Made by a program: the position numbers and the translations under genes. Below the pieces are notes generated by a model, which was given only the letters and a program-made list of their open reading frames with translations, was not told where the DNA came from and ran no database searches. Below, one piece after another: positions 22,175 through 34,800 of a stretch of DNA of 64,000 bases (position 1 is its first letter; each line of letters begins with the position of its first letter). Where the stretch lies: the NCBI RefSeq assembly GCF_965363235.1, contig NC_134841.1, positions 58,797,078 through 58,861,077 of the forward strand. The letters are read 5' to 3'. The DNA is from Mytilus galloprovincialis. Its lineage: Eukaryota; Mollusca; Bivalvia; Mytilida; Mytilidae.

Positions 22175-22609
22175 AGTATTTTTTTCAGCTGGTACAGGTT
22201 GTATATTTCAGTTATTTTTAATGTCCTTTTTTCAAATTGTGTAATTCTAACATGTTCATTTATTTCCATTTGATCATTTGTTTTCTGTAAACCTTGTGGA
22301 AAGGTTCGTAAATATAACTTGCGATGGGTACATCGAAAGTGAGTATTAAATTTATATAGTATCAGTAATCTCGACCATGTGTTTGTAATAAACAAATGTT
22401 ATGTGTTTGTATGTGTTGTTTGTCATTGCATTGTATTACTTTTTATTCTGAGATGTCTTAGTGTTGGTGGTCGATATGGTCTGCTGCATAGTTTGGTATT
22501 TTGTTAGCGATTCCTAATATCCACATTTAATGTACTACTGACTTAAACTTCACAAACACATCTATACCTAATACCTATCAATATTTTCTTATTTGATTTT
22601 TTTTTTTAG

Positions 22610-25379
22610 ATTATGATGGAAATTTTCTGTATTTGTATCAATTTGATATTGTTAGTGGCTGTGCATGCTCAGAATGAGTATGATCCTGTTGTTTTAAAGG
22701 ATTGCTATTCGTACGAAAATATGGAAAAGTTCCTTACCATGGGAACGTTGGAACAGATCAGATGTTTGCAGCAGTATATGTTAACCTTTAATAATGGTAT
22801 CATCCAATACAAACTGAATGATATATTTCGAATCCCTGTCAGCATGACGTATTCACGAAATGGCGGGAAACAAATGTTGGACATCTTACCAATGATTGAA
22901 AGGAAAATCTATAATCTCCGTCCAGGAATGTTCAAACACCTAACGGTAAGGCAAAAACATCTTTTTAAAATGTGTTTCAACTGACTAAGGCATTAAGACA
23001 TTCGCTTTCCACTTAATTGTATTACATGCATCATTATACATTATACATGTACCACCTCTTTGTCAATGCCGTGACACATACAGAATGAGAAATCCTGCAT
23101 GGCCGTCCGTTCGTCTGTTTACTCCGTCTTTCTGTCCGTTTGTCGTTCTGTAACCCCTTTATATTCGCTACTTCTCGTTAAACACTAAACTAAGTGGTAA
23201 CTTCACATGATGAACTTCATACTTCATATTTCATTTTTTCTTCTCAATTTTTCAAGGGTTTACTGAGGCAAGAGAAATAAAGGTTTTCTCTCATCACAAG
23301 ACAATATTTTTTAAACGTCCTTCTCTGAAAACTCTTTGAAAAACTAAATGATCAAACTCAAAAATGATCAAAATATTGGCATGACTATTTGTAATGGTTT
23401 GAAATGGATGTTTCTATGTAACGCTTAAGCCAAAGTATACTTTGACATTGTACAGTCAAAATGCAAAAAAAAAATATGACTGTATATATTCTGGAACAAC
23501 TCTTTAGAAGCGAAAATCTTCTGACGCGGAAGACTTTTGTTGTCGATATGTGTTGACAACTGCACTTACCTCAGCCATTAAATACTTTCAATATGCCATT
23601 CAAAATCGTCCTCTAAGTTGTTTTTAAATTTTTATTTTTATCTATTTCCAATGTCAATTTCAGAGAATTGAATGATCATGTAAAGTCAATTTTAATCATT
23701 AAAGGACCATAATCTGTCAGTTTCATGTTCACCGATTTCACCAAAATTCTAAAATTTGAATTATAACATACTAAAACGTATATCCAAACATAAAAAGGTT
23801 AGAATGAACAATTTACAATACATGCGCGCGTCTGGAATAAATACAAAATTTAATCCTGGTATCTATGATGAATTAATTTACAAACACTGGGTCAATGCCT
23901 CTGCTGGTGGAGTTTTAATTCCCCGAGGGTATCACCAGCCCAGTAGTCAGCACTTCTGTGCTGACATGAATTATCATTGATATGGTTATATTTATAATTC
24001 ACCTGTTTACAAAATTTTGAATTTTTGAAATACTAAGGCTTTTCTACCTCAGGAATAGATTACCTTGGCTGTATTTAGCAAAACTTTTAGGAATTATGGT
24101 CCTCCATGCTCTTCAACTTTACTTTTCCTTTTAACTTTTAAGGATTCGAGCGTCACTGATGAGTTTTGTGTATAAATATTATAAAATTAAATCCTTGTAT
24201 CAATGATGAGTTAATCGATAATATGTTTCAGCATTTCCTGTGTATTTCATAAAATAGAGTATTGAAATGGAGAAGGTGCCAAAGAGACAACAACCCGGCC
24301 AAATAGCGGAAATAGCTGAAGGCCCCCAATGGGTTTAGTCGAGACTCAATCTTCTAAACCATCTAGGTGACCTCCAAAGACTGTCGACAGTCATATAGCC
24401 CGATATAAACATACATATACCTGTAGATACAAATAGATAATTAACTCGTGCGGTTGGATTTTTCTAGGTCTGTTTGATTTCATATAATAGGTTAAAAATA
24501 TATGCTACTTATTGTTTTTATCTATTATATAAGAATGAGTTTTTATGGATCGAATAAGTCAATCAGATGGTTTACCCTTGTTTCATTTTCAATGTTGACA
24601 TTGTTTCCCTTTTGATAACTGAACACGTCTAATGCATGCGTAACCAATCTCTTAGATTAGCTAAGGTGTTAAATTGAATGTCACATGACTATGATTACAA
24701 TTAGCGTCAAATTATTCACTTTAAATAAATAATTCATCAGCGATGGGTTTTTTTGGTGGGGTTTATTTTGACAAAATCAACCCAAACGGGCTGCCATATG
24801 CGAATTATCATTTCACTACTTTACAACTTTACTTTCTTTCATGATTGTTTATGTGTTACATATTTGTTTTTAGTTATTTTTTTGTACATAAATAAGGCTG
24901 TTAGTTTTCTCGTTTGAATTGTTTTACATTGTCATTTTGGGGCCTTTTATAGCTGACTATGCGATATGGGCATGGCTCGTTTATGAAGGCCGTACGAAGA
25001 CCTAAAGTTGTTAATTTATGTGTCATTTTGGTCTCTTGTGGAAAATTGTCTCATTTGCAATCATACCACATCTTCCATTTTTTATATAATACATATTTTT
25101 TCAAATCTTGAAGTTGACACCCCTTAAACCCAAAATGGAAAAAAATATTGATGATCACGAATATTACATCACTATATGTTTCAAATTGACACCGCACTTC
25201 TTTTGATTTACTAATCTGTTTATAATTTTTCATTGTAGGGTTTAATAAAGAATCCAGTCAAAAGGTCAAAGAGACATACATTGAAATCCGGTCAAACACG
25301 CTATCCACTATCTGACATTGTTCCAATTTCACATTCGCCTATTCTTGGGGATCTTTTCCAGATTCCTTGGAAGAACTAA
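22610..25379 (+). CDS. Small secreted protein, paralogue 1 (2 coding exons)
   Basis: Coding exons are 22613-22945 and 25239-25379. The acceptor at 22608-22609 follows a T-run, the donor after ACG is GTAAGG, and the next acceptor is TTGTAG. The join is in phase 0, giving 157 residues. The start has a hydrophobic signal peptide (MMEIFCICINLILLVAVHAQ), then acidic/aromatic sequence with only a few Cys, and exon 2 opens with NPVKRSKRH, a dibasic processing-like site. Exon 1 has the same 111 codons as the paralogue at 50433. Exon 2 is much shorter: the stop after WKN lies where the paralogue continues, and downstream sequence still resembles that longer tail out of frame, so the C-terminus was probably lost here. 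Function is unknown; a secreted peptide precursor is possible. Confidence 0.75.
23821..24226 (+). repeat. Hammerhead-core repeat, more than one unit in tandem
   Basis: Begins with the 3' part of the hammerhead core (GCGCGCGTCTGG, then CCTGGTATCTATGATGA) and continues through the whole family body. It reaches a second, damaged core at 24156 (GAGCGTCACTGATGAG), again followed by the family tail. The core-to-core distance is about 330 bp. This unit-plus-partial tandem layout is what reverse-transcribed circular or multimeric RNA would leave. It lies in the intron of the secreted-protein gene. Confidence 0.7.
24260..24420. repeat. Interspersed repeat fragment
   Basis: CAAAGAGACAACAACCCG, GAAGGCCCCCAATGG and the following block resemble a common mussel dispersed repeat. 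Only one good copy is present in this window, so the call rests on style. Confidence 0.4.
24870..25080 (+). repeat. Interspersed repeat family A
   Basis: Shows the family landmarks: GTTAGTTTTCTCGTTTGAA, GGGGCCTTTTATAGCTGAC, GCGATATGGGC, GAAGGCCGTACG, TCTCTTGTGGA and CAATCATACCACATCTTC. Other copies are at 29475, 31690, 46216, 47395 and 54290 (plus), with antisense pieces at 5311, 52340, 52570, 53870 and 56575. Confidence 0.9.
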
Positions 25380-25479
25380 ACTGACACAAGAACGATTTGT
25401 AAAGCCTCGGCTGATACATGTACCTCTAGTTCTTTGGACCAAACTGACAATTTCGAAAACTTACTGTCACATATAAATA

Positions 25480-27015
25480 AACATCCCTCGTGAGGATTTC
25501 AATAATCCGATCGTCAAGTTGATATTGTGATTACTGGCGACAAGATGTAAACATTTATATCCGTGTATATTTCTAAATGTGCTGAGACAGATAACATTAT
25601 TGTAATACATTATCATTCTTAAGGCAATGGCTAATTATGTAATTACAACTTTACTACTTGGATGATTTAAAAAAGAAGATTATCATTATTAAATAGAATT
25701 GCAGAAAAAATTGTCATTTATTAATGTATACTTTTATTTGCTATTTAAAACTATGACAACAATGACAAAAAAGGCTATACACCATTCTCTGCATATGAAA
25801 TGAGTCCTAGTAAAACGAAAACAGTTGAAGACTGTAAGGTATGAATTAAATAAGGTATGTGATTTGTTAATTGTTGTCATCGGGTTTCTGTCGCGGGGAC
25901 GTATAATATGCTCCACATCACCTATTTTTTTTTAAAGTTACATTGTTTAATAACTCTTTTTTGATACTTACCACATCGAAACGTACTTCGTCGATTTAAG
26001 AAAATTTTGTTAAACCAATGCAAACACTTTACTGAATAGGAAAATGAATCCAACGAAAAGTGTGGAGATAGACTGATAGTATAGGCAAATATGTAAATGT
26101 CATATCGATATAGAAGATTACATACTTATGGTAAGCTACAAATTAATTTTTATGCGGAATAACGCTTAGAAGAAACGCTGGGAAATTGAAATGGCGAGGT
26201 TGCTGAAATATGTTGTATTGGATGATTGACTGTGTTGTATACAAAAAACAATTCCTAGTCTCCAAAGTCCAATGACATTAAGGTCAAATGAAGTTGTTGA
26301 TCAAATCTTTTGAAATTTGAGCAAGATAAAAAAAATTATCAAACTCTCATAGAAAAACATTAGTACCGATACTCGAATTGCAATTTAATGTTTGTTTGGT
26401 TTTGCAAGTTTTAATCCCATTATACATGTACTGTTAAAAATGAAATTATGCAATTGGATTCATTAGAAAACTTTCATACATGATGAGGTGACAAAAAGAA
26501 TTAGTAATTAAAACTAAACAAGTTTTTGACACTTTTTCTTTTATTTATTATAGACCAAAAAGGTTTGGAGAATTCGAAATTCTGAAAGCCCTGTTATAAT
26601 TTTAAATTTAGTTACAATAAAAAATCTGACAAGAATTATACAAATAAGAGCACTTACAAGACAGAACAGGAGAACCCAGAGACGCACAGACGAAAAGACG
26701 GACAACCGATTTTCAATGCCCCCGCAACGCCTCGCATTTGGAAAATACAAAACATTTACTAATGATTTAAGAAGACTATGAAATAGACGAGAATCAAAAC
26801 AATCTTGATAAAAATTCTTATGAAAGAAAATGTAGAAAAGCGCCTCGAAAATACCAAATATAATAACGGTATTTTCATTCGTTTTTTTTTAAAACTGGAC
26901 TGGCAGCAAACACAGTAGACCTTAATAAGTACATGAGATTGTTTTCTGATAAATATAATTTCATACGGTTGAACGTAGTGAATTAGAGAGAAATTATTTT
27001 CTCTTGTCTTTTCAT
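25480..27015. other. No gene recognised
   Basis: The first ~200 bp is the 3' flank of the secreted-protein gene and matches the flank after 52050. The rest is AT-rich without recognisable exons. Confidence 0.35.
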
Positions 27016-27019
27016 GATG

Positions 27020-27517
27020 TATATCGTCGCTGTTATGCAAAAACCTCGTATCTCAATTTTTTGCGGAAATCTTTTTATCGATTATTTAAGATTAGATAGG
27101 TATGATCCACTGTATGCGAAAATATCTGATCTTCTAACCAATCATTTACTCGAATTCTGACACGAGACGAAAAAGTGTAGTCGGATCGGTGAGACATTTT
27201 GTTGTGCGAAAATATCGTATCTCAAAAGAAAACACATGGCACGGCAGATTATATTATAACAGGTACAGTTTTATCAATTTCAGGTTTTCAAAGCTAATAT
27301 AGCTTAAAAATAATGAAAAGCTTTGAAAAAACAATATAGGTGCAGAAATATTTGCTCGTCTTGGTAATTGATTGGTTAGAAGATCAGATATTTTGGCATA
27401 CAGTTGAACATACATATTTAATTCTAAATAATCGATTAAAAGATTTCAGTTTTTAATGCCTGGTGAAAAATTATCAAAACCTTAGATACGTGGTTTCTGC
27501 ATAACAGCGACGATATA
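27020..27517. mobile_element. TIR element with ~140-bp inverted ends
   Basis: The left end (TATATCGTCGCTGTTATGCA, then about 27020-27150) pairs with the right end (about 27360-27517, ...CAGCGACGATATA). A conserved block CTGATCTTCTAACCAATCA lies in both arms. The length is 498 bp with no transposase. TA at both borders suggests a TA target duplication (Tc1/mariner-like), but this is not certain. Confidence 0.75.
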
Positions 27518-27519
27518 AG

Positions 27520-29470
27520 TGTCGTACCTATCATGTGGTCAGTTTCCCGCCGAAACGGGGTGAAACGTGGGTTTCGGTCATTCAGCACGACAGCGCCAAA
27601 GTGATCGGTCCTTCTTTAAACGCTTGGTAAATTTTGATTTATTCCCGTAGTCCCCCCCCCCCCCCTTTTTAATTATTTATAAGATATATAGGATTGATAG
27701 GACTGGAGGGTTGTTTTTTCTTTTTGGTATCATATTGTGTGAAGTATATAGTTGTGTATAATATATATATACATATGTGATTATGAATGTTCATGTGTAA
27801 CATATTTAATAAACATAGCAGCGGCGTTGTCGTGTAGTTTTGCACTTTAATTATGAGTTTTGTATTCTTTATACTTTCACAGTAAAGGTTTTTCAAAGGC
27901 ATACATTATCATGGGGTGACGTACATGAGACTAGTATTATGTAATGAAGTTTAATACAGAATGAAGGTTGTTACAAGAGAATAAAACAAATACCAATACA
28001 CTGTATGATTTTTAAAGCAGTTATTTTAACATGATCCGCTTCATAACGAAAGTCACTCTGTAATATTTATTTTGCATATTCTAATCTAATGTTTAGAATA
28101 ATCTTTGAGACGTTACGCACAATGTTGGTGACGTTTTCTGATATCATGTACATTTGACAAAAAATCAGCTTTATATAAGAAAAATACAGAACAGAGAAAG
28201 TGTAATTTTGTGTAAAAAAAACTTTAAAGCACTTAAGAATTTAAATTACAAATAGCTTATTGATTTTTGTTAGTTTTTGTCAATCAGCTGTCCGAATTCT
28301 AACGAGAAAAACCTTATATTTTCCGTGTAGACGGGTAAGATAGTAATGTTGTTCTTTGATTATTACTCCTATTTTCGGTTACTTATAAGTATGTGAAACA
28401 TAACAATGCTATATCATTTGGAAGAGAAAAATTATGGCTTTGTGATGACATGTGTTTAAGACCGAAAAAGAGCAAATTTCGGACTGGGTAGACCTTGAAA
28501 GAAGTCATTATTGATTGTAGACACCAATGATAAATATCACTCCCTTACGGCACAACAGTTCATAATCCATGTATAGTGAGAGATTTTTGTTATCAGATTC
28601 AGGATAGCGCATATCCTTTTGGAAAACTCTTTAAAAGCAAAGAAATCCAATGGAAAAGAGCAAATCCCATGAATAATTCGATCTCATTACCAGAAACCTA
28701 GCCCGAAGTACACTGTCACAACAAGGTTTAAGTCAGGAATCTGATGTACAGTAGTTGTCGTTTGTTTATGTAATATATACGTGTTTCTCGTTTCTCGTTT
28801 TGTTTATATAGACTAGAACACACCCGTGATATCGCGGGTCCGTGACTGAATTAAAGTATATAACTATGCGCAAGCCTTATTTTAGTATTAGTACTGTCAT
28901 CTGATAAAGTCATGCCGATTATAAGATACACAATTTTCTCTGCTTTCAAATCTTTCTGTTTGAACCCGTCGAACTGGAACTTGTCAATTATTGGTAATAT
29001 TAATTATTTGGAAAACAAAAGGTCCTGGAATGGAGTATTTTTTAACAAATTGAAACTTATTTTTAGTCCAGATTTTTAGTATTCGTATTGTTATCTTAGA
29101 AAGTCTTACGGATTAAAATACTACAATATGTAACAATTTGACAATTTAGTAGTGTCAACCCTGTGATTATGACCCGTGTATATAGCATATTAATCCTGAA
29201 TACACCGTTTGGTGGTGCGCCTGTCAGATGCGGAACGTACAGATAAGGTAATAGGTAACAGGTGATTATACTATTGGTATCGGTATCGGACTCGACCCGG
29301 AACTTCCTAATTATTGGCAATATTAATTACGTGGAAAACAAAAGGGCCTAGAGTGGTGTAATTTTTAATCTACACCTTTGTACTATATTTGTTGTATATA
29401 AAGTTGAATTCTTTGATTCGTCGTTTTTACGTGATGACGGCTGACAAAATGGACCTCGTAATTTTAGTAT
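27520..29470. other. No gene recognised
   Basis: Contains a C homopolymer near 27650-27665 and AT-rich sequence. Near 28725-28800 a fragment (TCAGGAATCTGATGTACAG, TAGTTGTCGTTTG) resembles the upstream part of family A. Confidence 0.35.
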
Positions 29471-29474
29471 TATA

Positions 29475-29665
29475 GATAAGACCGTTGGTTTTCCCGTTTG
29501 AATGGTTTTACACTAGTAATTTTGGGGCCCTTTATAGCTTGTTGTTCGGTGTGAGCCAAGGCTCCGTGTTGAAGGCCGTACTTTAACCTATAATGGTTTA
29601 CTTTTTAAATTATTTGTATGGAGAGTTGTCTCATTGGCACTCACACCACATCTTCCTATATCTAT
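29475..29665 (+). repeat. Interspersed repeat family A, variant
   Basis: Landmarks CCCGTTTGAATGG, TTTGGGGCCCTTTATAGC, GAAGGCCGTAC, GGAGAGTTGTCTCATTGG and ACACCACATCTTCC, with more divergence in the middle. Confidence 0.8.
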
Positions 29666-29669
29666 TAAA

Positions 29670-31685
29670 AAAAAAGTTGTATAAAGAAATTATCAATATT
29701 GAGCAAAACTGTGCAAAACATTTTATGTAGTCAGAAAATGTAACATGTCTCCTAAAATATAACATTTGAACAGCATTTATTCGGACATAAATCTCATTTT
29801 AGCATTAAACAAAAAAATACCATGTATATGAATTCTCAAAGGTCTCCCGCCACAAAACTTTAACCAGCGTTTCACGTTAGTAATTCCGGGGTGGGTTACA
29901 GGAAACAATGTAAAATAATGTGTTACCAAATTGTCACAATGTTAGCGTCTTCATTTGTGCTTTGAATTATGAGGGACAAGTTATTACAAATCTTCAAAAA
30001 AGAGTAAAAACAACATCAGTTGTTTGAAATCAAATTCCTTTGCAAAAGGAACCTTTTAATATATTTGAAATAAAGATTAATGCATAAATCATAAAAATAA
30101 AGCAGTCACATCGTGGTCTACCAAAATGTCACAGCATCTCTAATTTGACGTTTTCAACGTTAACTCTATAGTTAACGTATTTTTGCATTATGGTGTATTA
30201 TTATGTATTGGTAACGTATCTATTCTAACAAAATAATGCATAATACATGAAATTAGAATATATAGTTTTCATGGTTCCTCTTTTCGAAATAACATTTATT
30301 TTTAATAAAACTTGATATGGGTACATTTTAATGAGACAGCAACTCAACAACAACAACAAATTCATATTTACTAAAATCTTTCAGTTACCAAAGTAGAAAT
30401 TCAAATATTACTGACATCATATACAAAATGTTAGTATAATATTCATATCAATTCAAATGTTGATCGTTTTGACTTAATATAAATTATGTAAAACTTGGGT
30501 ACAACTGCAATAAATCAAATTCGGATTTTTAAAATTATTTAATTACTATAACAAGTTACAGTAAAATTTCACACACAAAAAAACGCAATGAAAGATATAT
30601 TCCATACGTATTTGTTAGTATATACAAATATGCTAAATCCTGTGCAGCGAGCGTTTATGTTGTAGATTGGAGATGGAACTGTCGGGGAATTTGCAAATTG
30701 GCTAATTACGGTGCATATCCAGTTAACATCCGTAAAATGCGTGTGGGAATACTATTGTTCATTTATATATATATACGAAGCATTTTTTTTAAACTAATGA
30801 ACAATCTGTGAGACAACACCTAACTTTGCCCCCTGTTTTCAAATAGGGTGCAATCAACAGTTTTTTTCTATGACGTCACATTTTGAGGTACCATGCATAA
30901 GTGACCCTTAGTGGTGGACTGATTAATAAAGATACTTGTATAAAACTAGATATCACTGGAATCAGAATGTTCTCTAGTTTATAATGAAATAAAAATAATG
31001 TGTACTTTTAATATATTAAAAATATTCCTTCCAATGAACATGGGGGGAAAAGGTCTAATTTGAACATAAAAAACTTGAAACCAGGTCATGTGCACACCCA
31101 TGAAGACATGATCCATGCACATTTTACATAATCAAAACTGTAAGAAATTTGTAGGTTTTTACCTGGCCTTTCAAAAAAATCTTGTTTCAGGGTACGGTTC
31201 CCTGCTCCGAAAAGAGCTACAGTGGCTGCAAATAAGTTTTCAATTTTCACTGCCAAAAAAAAACAGGATGTTAACAGTGTTGTCTCCCCTCAAAACATGT
31301 AAAGTTAATATAATTTTTAAAATTATTTCAATCCTTCAACCTGTTTTAATTCAAAGCTAATTAACTAATTTTTACAATCAAATACAAAAAACATGATACT
31401 TTTTCACCAATTGAGTAAATAAACAGGGGTTTCCCTCCATGGTTATTTTTAGTCGGGGAATAACTAGTTTTTTATACGAAACTGTTTATAGCACCCTAAA
31501 TATCTTCAAAAGAGACTTTAGTTATTGAGGTCGACATTTGACTTGATTTATCTGTAAAGTTTTCTTAAAAAAAGACTCGATGAATTTAACTGAAGATAAA
31601 CATTATATAATTTTGGAGAGTGCGAGTGTGTTGTACTGTTTCACCACTGTCCTAGAGGGTTTGACATCGCACAGCAATCATGTTA
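29670..31685. other. No gene recognised
   Basis: AT-rich, without exon-like sequence or a repeat that recurs in the window. Confidence 0.3.
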
Positions 31686-31689
31686 ACTC

Positions 31690-32010
31690 CGCCATATTAT
31701 GTATGTGGCTGTTCCAAGTCAGGAGCCTGCTATTCAATAGGTGTCGTTTGTTGCTGTACATCATATCAAATTTGTATTTCGTGTATTGTTTTGTACATAA
31801 ATTAGGCCGTTAGTTTTCTCGTTTGGATTTTTTACATTTTCCATTTCGGGGTCTTTTATAGCGTACTACGCGGTATGGGATTTGCTAACTATTTATAACT
31901 TTTATAATTGTTGAAGGCCATACGGTGATCTACAGTTGTTAGCTACTATTTTATTCAGTCTTTGGTAGGGAGTTGTCTCGTTTGAATCATACCACATCTT
32001 TTTATCTTTC
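31690..32010 (+). repeat. Interspersed repeat family A, longer copy
   Basis: Includes the upstream part (AAGTCAGGAGCCTGC, GTCGTTTGTTGCTG, TACATAAATTAGGCCG) and the core (CTCGTTTGGATT, TTTTATAGCG, ACTACGCGGTATGGG, ATACCACATC). Confidence 0.85.
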
Positions 32011-32264
32011 TGTTATTTCCGATGCCTCGTTTGCCGAACGATCTTAGAAGTTTATATACAGTAAGCAATAGACTGTCAACATTGAGGTTGTTAATTCGAT
32101 GAACCCCACTCGAAGCAACGGCGTTCTTCTCCTATCCTTATTTACTAGGATAGCCAGTCGGTTTCCTGTGGAGTTCGTCGGTAGTTTTCTCCGGGTACTC
32201 CGGCTTCCTCCACCAATTAAAAAATGGACACCAATTTTTTTATTTATTTACAGTCTAAAAGTAA

Positions 32265-32636
32265 TGTCTTACATTGGTAAATACTCTTTGTATCACAAGC
32301 CCAGTAGTCGGCACTTTTTGTGCTGACATCAATTAACATTGATATTGTACTATTTATAAATTAACTGTTTACAAAATTTTTGAATTTTTTTAAATCATAA
32401 GGCTTTTCTATCTCAGGCATAGATTATCTTAGCTGTATTTGGAAACACTTTTAGGAATTTTGGATCTCTATACTCTTCAACTTCGTACTTTATTTGTTTT
32501 TTTTTTTTGTGTTTTTTTTTTGTGTTTTTTTTTAACTTTTTTGGATTCGAGCGTCACTGATGAGTCTTTTGTAGACGAAACGCGCGTCTGGCGTATATAT
32601 AAAATTTAGTCCTGGTATCTATGATGAGTTTATTTG
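32265..32636 (+). repeat. Hammerhead-core repeat, near full copy
   Basis: The body (AGCCCAGTAGTCGGCAC, GTGCTGACATC, TTTACAAAATTTTTG, AGGCTTTTCTATCTCAGG) is followed by the intact core at 32557 and the tail CCTGGTATCTATGATGAG. It matches the unit at 23880-24226 over its length. Confidence 0.8.
32557..32595 (+). ncRNA. Hammerhead-ribozyme-like core, intact
   Basis: CTGATGA, stem II GTC/GAC around a 7-nt loop (TTTTGTA), GAAA, stem III CGC/GCG around GCGTCTG, then TA. Identical to the copy at 21530 except in the stem II loop, as expected when the core is constrained. The flank GGATT could pair with AGTCC as an outer stem I, with an internal loop in between. Catalysis is untested. Confidence 0.6.
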
Positions 32637-32639
32637 TAA

Positions 32640-33715
32640 GCCAATTGATGGAAATAAAAGATCGTCATCATCTTCTACAGCAAATGGCGCTGAAAGTGGC
32701 GTTAATGATGCCAACAACCAATCAGTCAATCAATTTTTTAAGATTTTCCGTTTTATCTCGTGTTACAGACAAGCTGAGAGTACTTGCATATCATTCCTAC
32801 TATTTATTAGTTTGCAAAGAATTTTTTTTCATTATTTTACTCATCCATTTACTATTTAAGGAAGCAATTAAGCAATCAATGTTGTGTTGATCTTTTTTAC
32901 GATTTGCAACGCTTGCCATTTCAAGAAAACTATTCCGAACTGTGCACGATGTATTTATTTTCGATAGTCGTTTTGGAAATACATGATAAAATACTAAAAA
33001 AACAACATATATAAAACGCTTATAAAATTTGGGCTCAACTTCTACCAGTCTTCCATACAGCTTTGAAAAAATTGGGAATAAGTTTTTAAAAAATTTATCC
33101 GAAGATTTCAAAGTTAACGGCGCTTCCTCTCTTCACTCTTCTTTTAAAAAAATGTGTTAAATGAATGCGAAACCATGTACTTTGATGTGCGTAAATATAG
33201 TTTAACCATGTTTAGTTCCACAATTGTTGGTGTTCGAAATCAATAAAAGAAGTACGTTCTTTTTGCCCTAATTCTATTATCATGATCTCCAGCTAGTACT
33301 CGATCGTATATTGTATAAGTTCTGATTTTCTCAAACACATGTAAATCGGGTCAGTCAATATAAAATTTAAAATTATTTAAAAAAAAAACCACTTCTTTAC
33401 GGCTTTTAGAGTAGAATTTTCACAAATCATGTAATGACAGAAGCAGCATTGTCTAAAGTGTACTATTATAGTTGTTTATTTGTTCATATTTTTTCTTCAG
33501 TTATTTTTTTTCTCTTGATGAAAATCGTGATGTACATCAAATTAAATTAGCAGAACACGTTGAATGCAGCCCCTTGTCTTGCTAGTTGCAGGATTGAATG
33601 TGAAATAAAAAAAAAAACAGTGATCACGTTGCACGAAAATAACCCTTTAAATTACCATGTTTACCACCCTCTTAAGTATACCCTTTTTTTTGTACATGTT
33701 ATCTACAACAAAATG
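32640..33715. other. No certain gene
   Basis: A minus-strand open frame near 32800-33111 contains a plausible segment (SCTVRNSFLEMASVANRKKD) that might belong with the Mutator-like exon upstream of it, but no splice pair could be fixed. Otherwise AT-rich. Confidence 0.3.
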
Positions 33716-33720
33716 TTTAC

Positions 33721-33936
33721 CTGCTGCTAATTTGGAGTTGACATCCCATACTTTTCCATGTCTTTTTCCTGTGGGGATTAGGTTGGTGTAGAGACATGCT
33801 GTGTTGACACATACTATCTTCAAAATGGCAGCTAGACCGTGAGAGTTTATTGTACTGCAGTTTTGCAAAGAAAGGGGAAGACCTAGAATATCCGCCAAAA
33901 CTCCCAATTCTACAACCCTAAGACCTACTCTCCATT
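33721..33936 (-). CDS. Mutator-like transposase domain exon (fragment)
   Basis: A 216-nt minus-strand exon with an acceptor (TTTTTTAG) and a donor (GTAAAC). It encodes WRVGLRVVELGVLADILG, then LPLSLQNCSTINSHGLAAIL, KIVCVNTACLYTNLIPTGKR and HGKVWDVNSKLAAG. The RVVELGVLA opening and the GKRHGK...D.N.K.A.G ending match what I recall of the N-terminal domain of bivalve Mutator-like transposase proteins. Two of the usual zinc-ligand cysteines in the first half appear replaced. No catalytic exon was found, so this is probably a remnant of a transposon-derived gene. Confidence 0.6.
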
Positions 33937-34092
33937 CTAAAAAATCTGCTGTTATGTTACTACCGTCAATTTCAAATATTGAAAAATAAAAGAGATATAA
34001 ACACTTGTGTCAATCATTTCATTATATTATATTTGAATTAATATAGCTCTTCTCTATGAATGAATACATAGTTTATTACGGATTATTATTAT

Positions 34093-34480
34093 AAATTTTA
34101 CGGACGCCATCACGAGTTGGTTAACCGTTATGGAATAACCGTTTCACAAATGATATCGGATATGTTCCTTACATCGTAACTACAACCCCCTTCCCTTTCA
34201 CGAATGTGACCTACCGAATTAGACCATTTACCGGATTTGTTATCACATAAGCAACACGACGGGTGCCGCATGTGGAGCAGGATCTGCTTACCCTTCCGGA
34301 GCACCTGAGATCACCCCTATTTTTTTTGATGGGGTTCGTGTTGTTTATTCTTTAGTTTTCTATGTTGTGTCGTGTGTGCTGTTGTTTGTTTGTCTTTTTC
34401 ATTTTTAGCCATGGCGTTGTCAGTTTGTTTTAGATTTATGAGTTTGACTGTCCCTTTGGTATCTTTCGTCCCTCTTTTAT
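34093..34480 (+). repeat. Interspersed repeat family C, second copy
   Basis: Matches 21080-21480 along its length (TTTTACGGACGCCATCACG, TATGGAATAACCG, CAACACGACGGGTGCCG, CTTCCGGAGCACC, GAGTTTGACTGTCCCTTTGG). It ends before a hammerhead core would be reached. Confidence 0.85.
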
Positions 34481-34669
34481 TAGAGTGAAACCTGAATATA
34501 TAATAAAATAAAATAACAGCAATTTTTATACATACACTTAAGGGTACGACACTCATAAAATACCATTATATTTTACAAAGTATTTGTTATTATCTTACCT
34601 CCTATACATTTCCAGGAATATGATTGGTTAAAAGCGTCCGCGTGCAAACCGTGTATATTTGATATTAGG

Positions 34670-34800
34670 TTAGTAGGGAGGCGGGGCTTATCTCATACAC
34701 GGTAAGTAGTGGAGTTACGTCCCTTTATATACCTTATTAGGTAAGAAGTGGGCGGAGCTTATTTCATACACGGTTAGTAATGGTGTTATGTCCCTTTATA
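34670..34800. repeat. Tandem duplication, two ~65-bp units
   Basis: GGCGGGGCTTATCTCATACAC ... TACGTCCCTTTATA recurs about 72 bp downstream as GGCGGAGCTTATTTCATACA ... TATGTCCCTTTATA. Confidence 0.75.

Noticed and set aside
32099-32326. 75-aa plus-strand frame
   Set aside because: Runs into the hammerhead-core repeat and has no recognisable domain.
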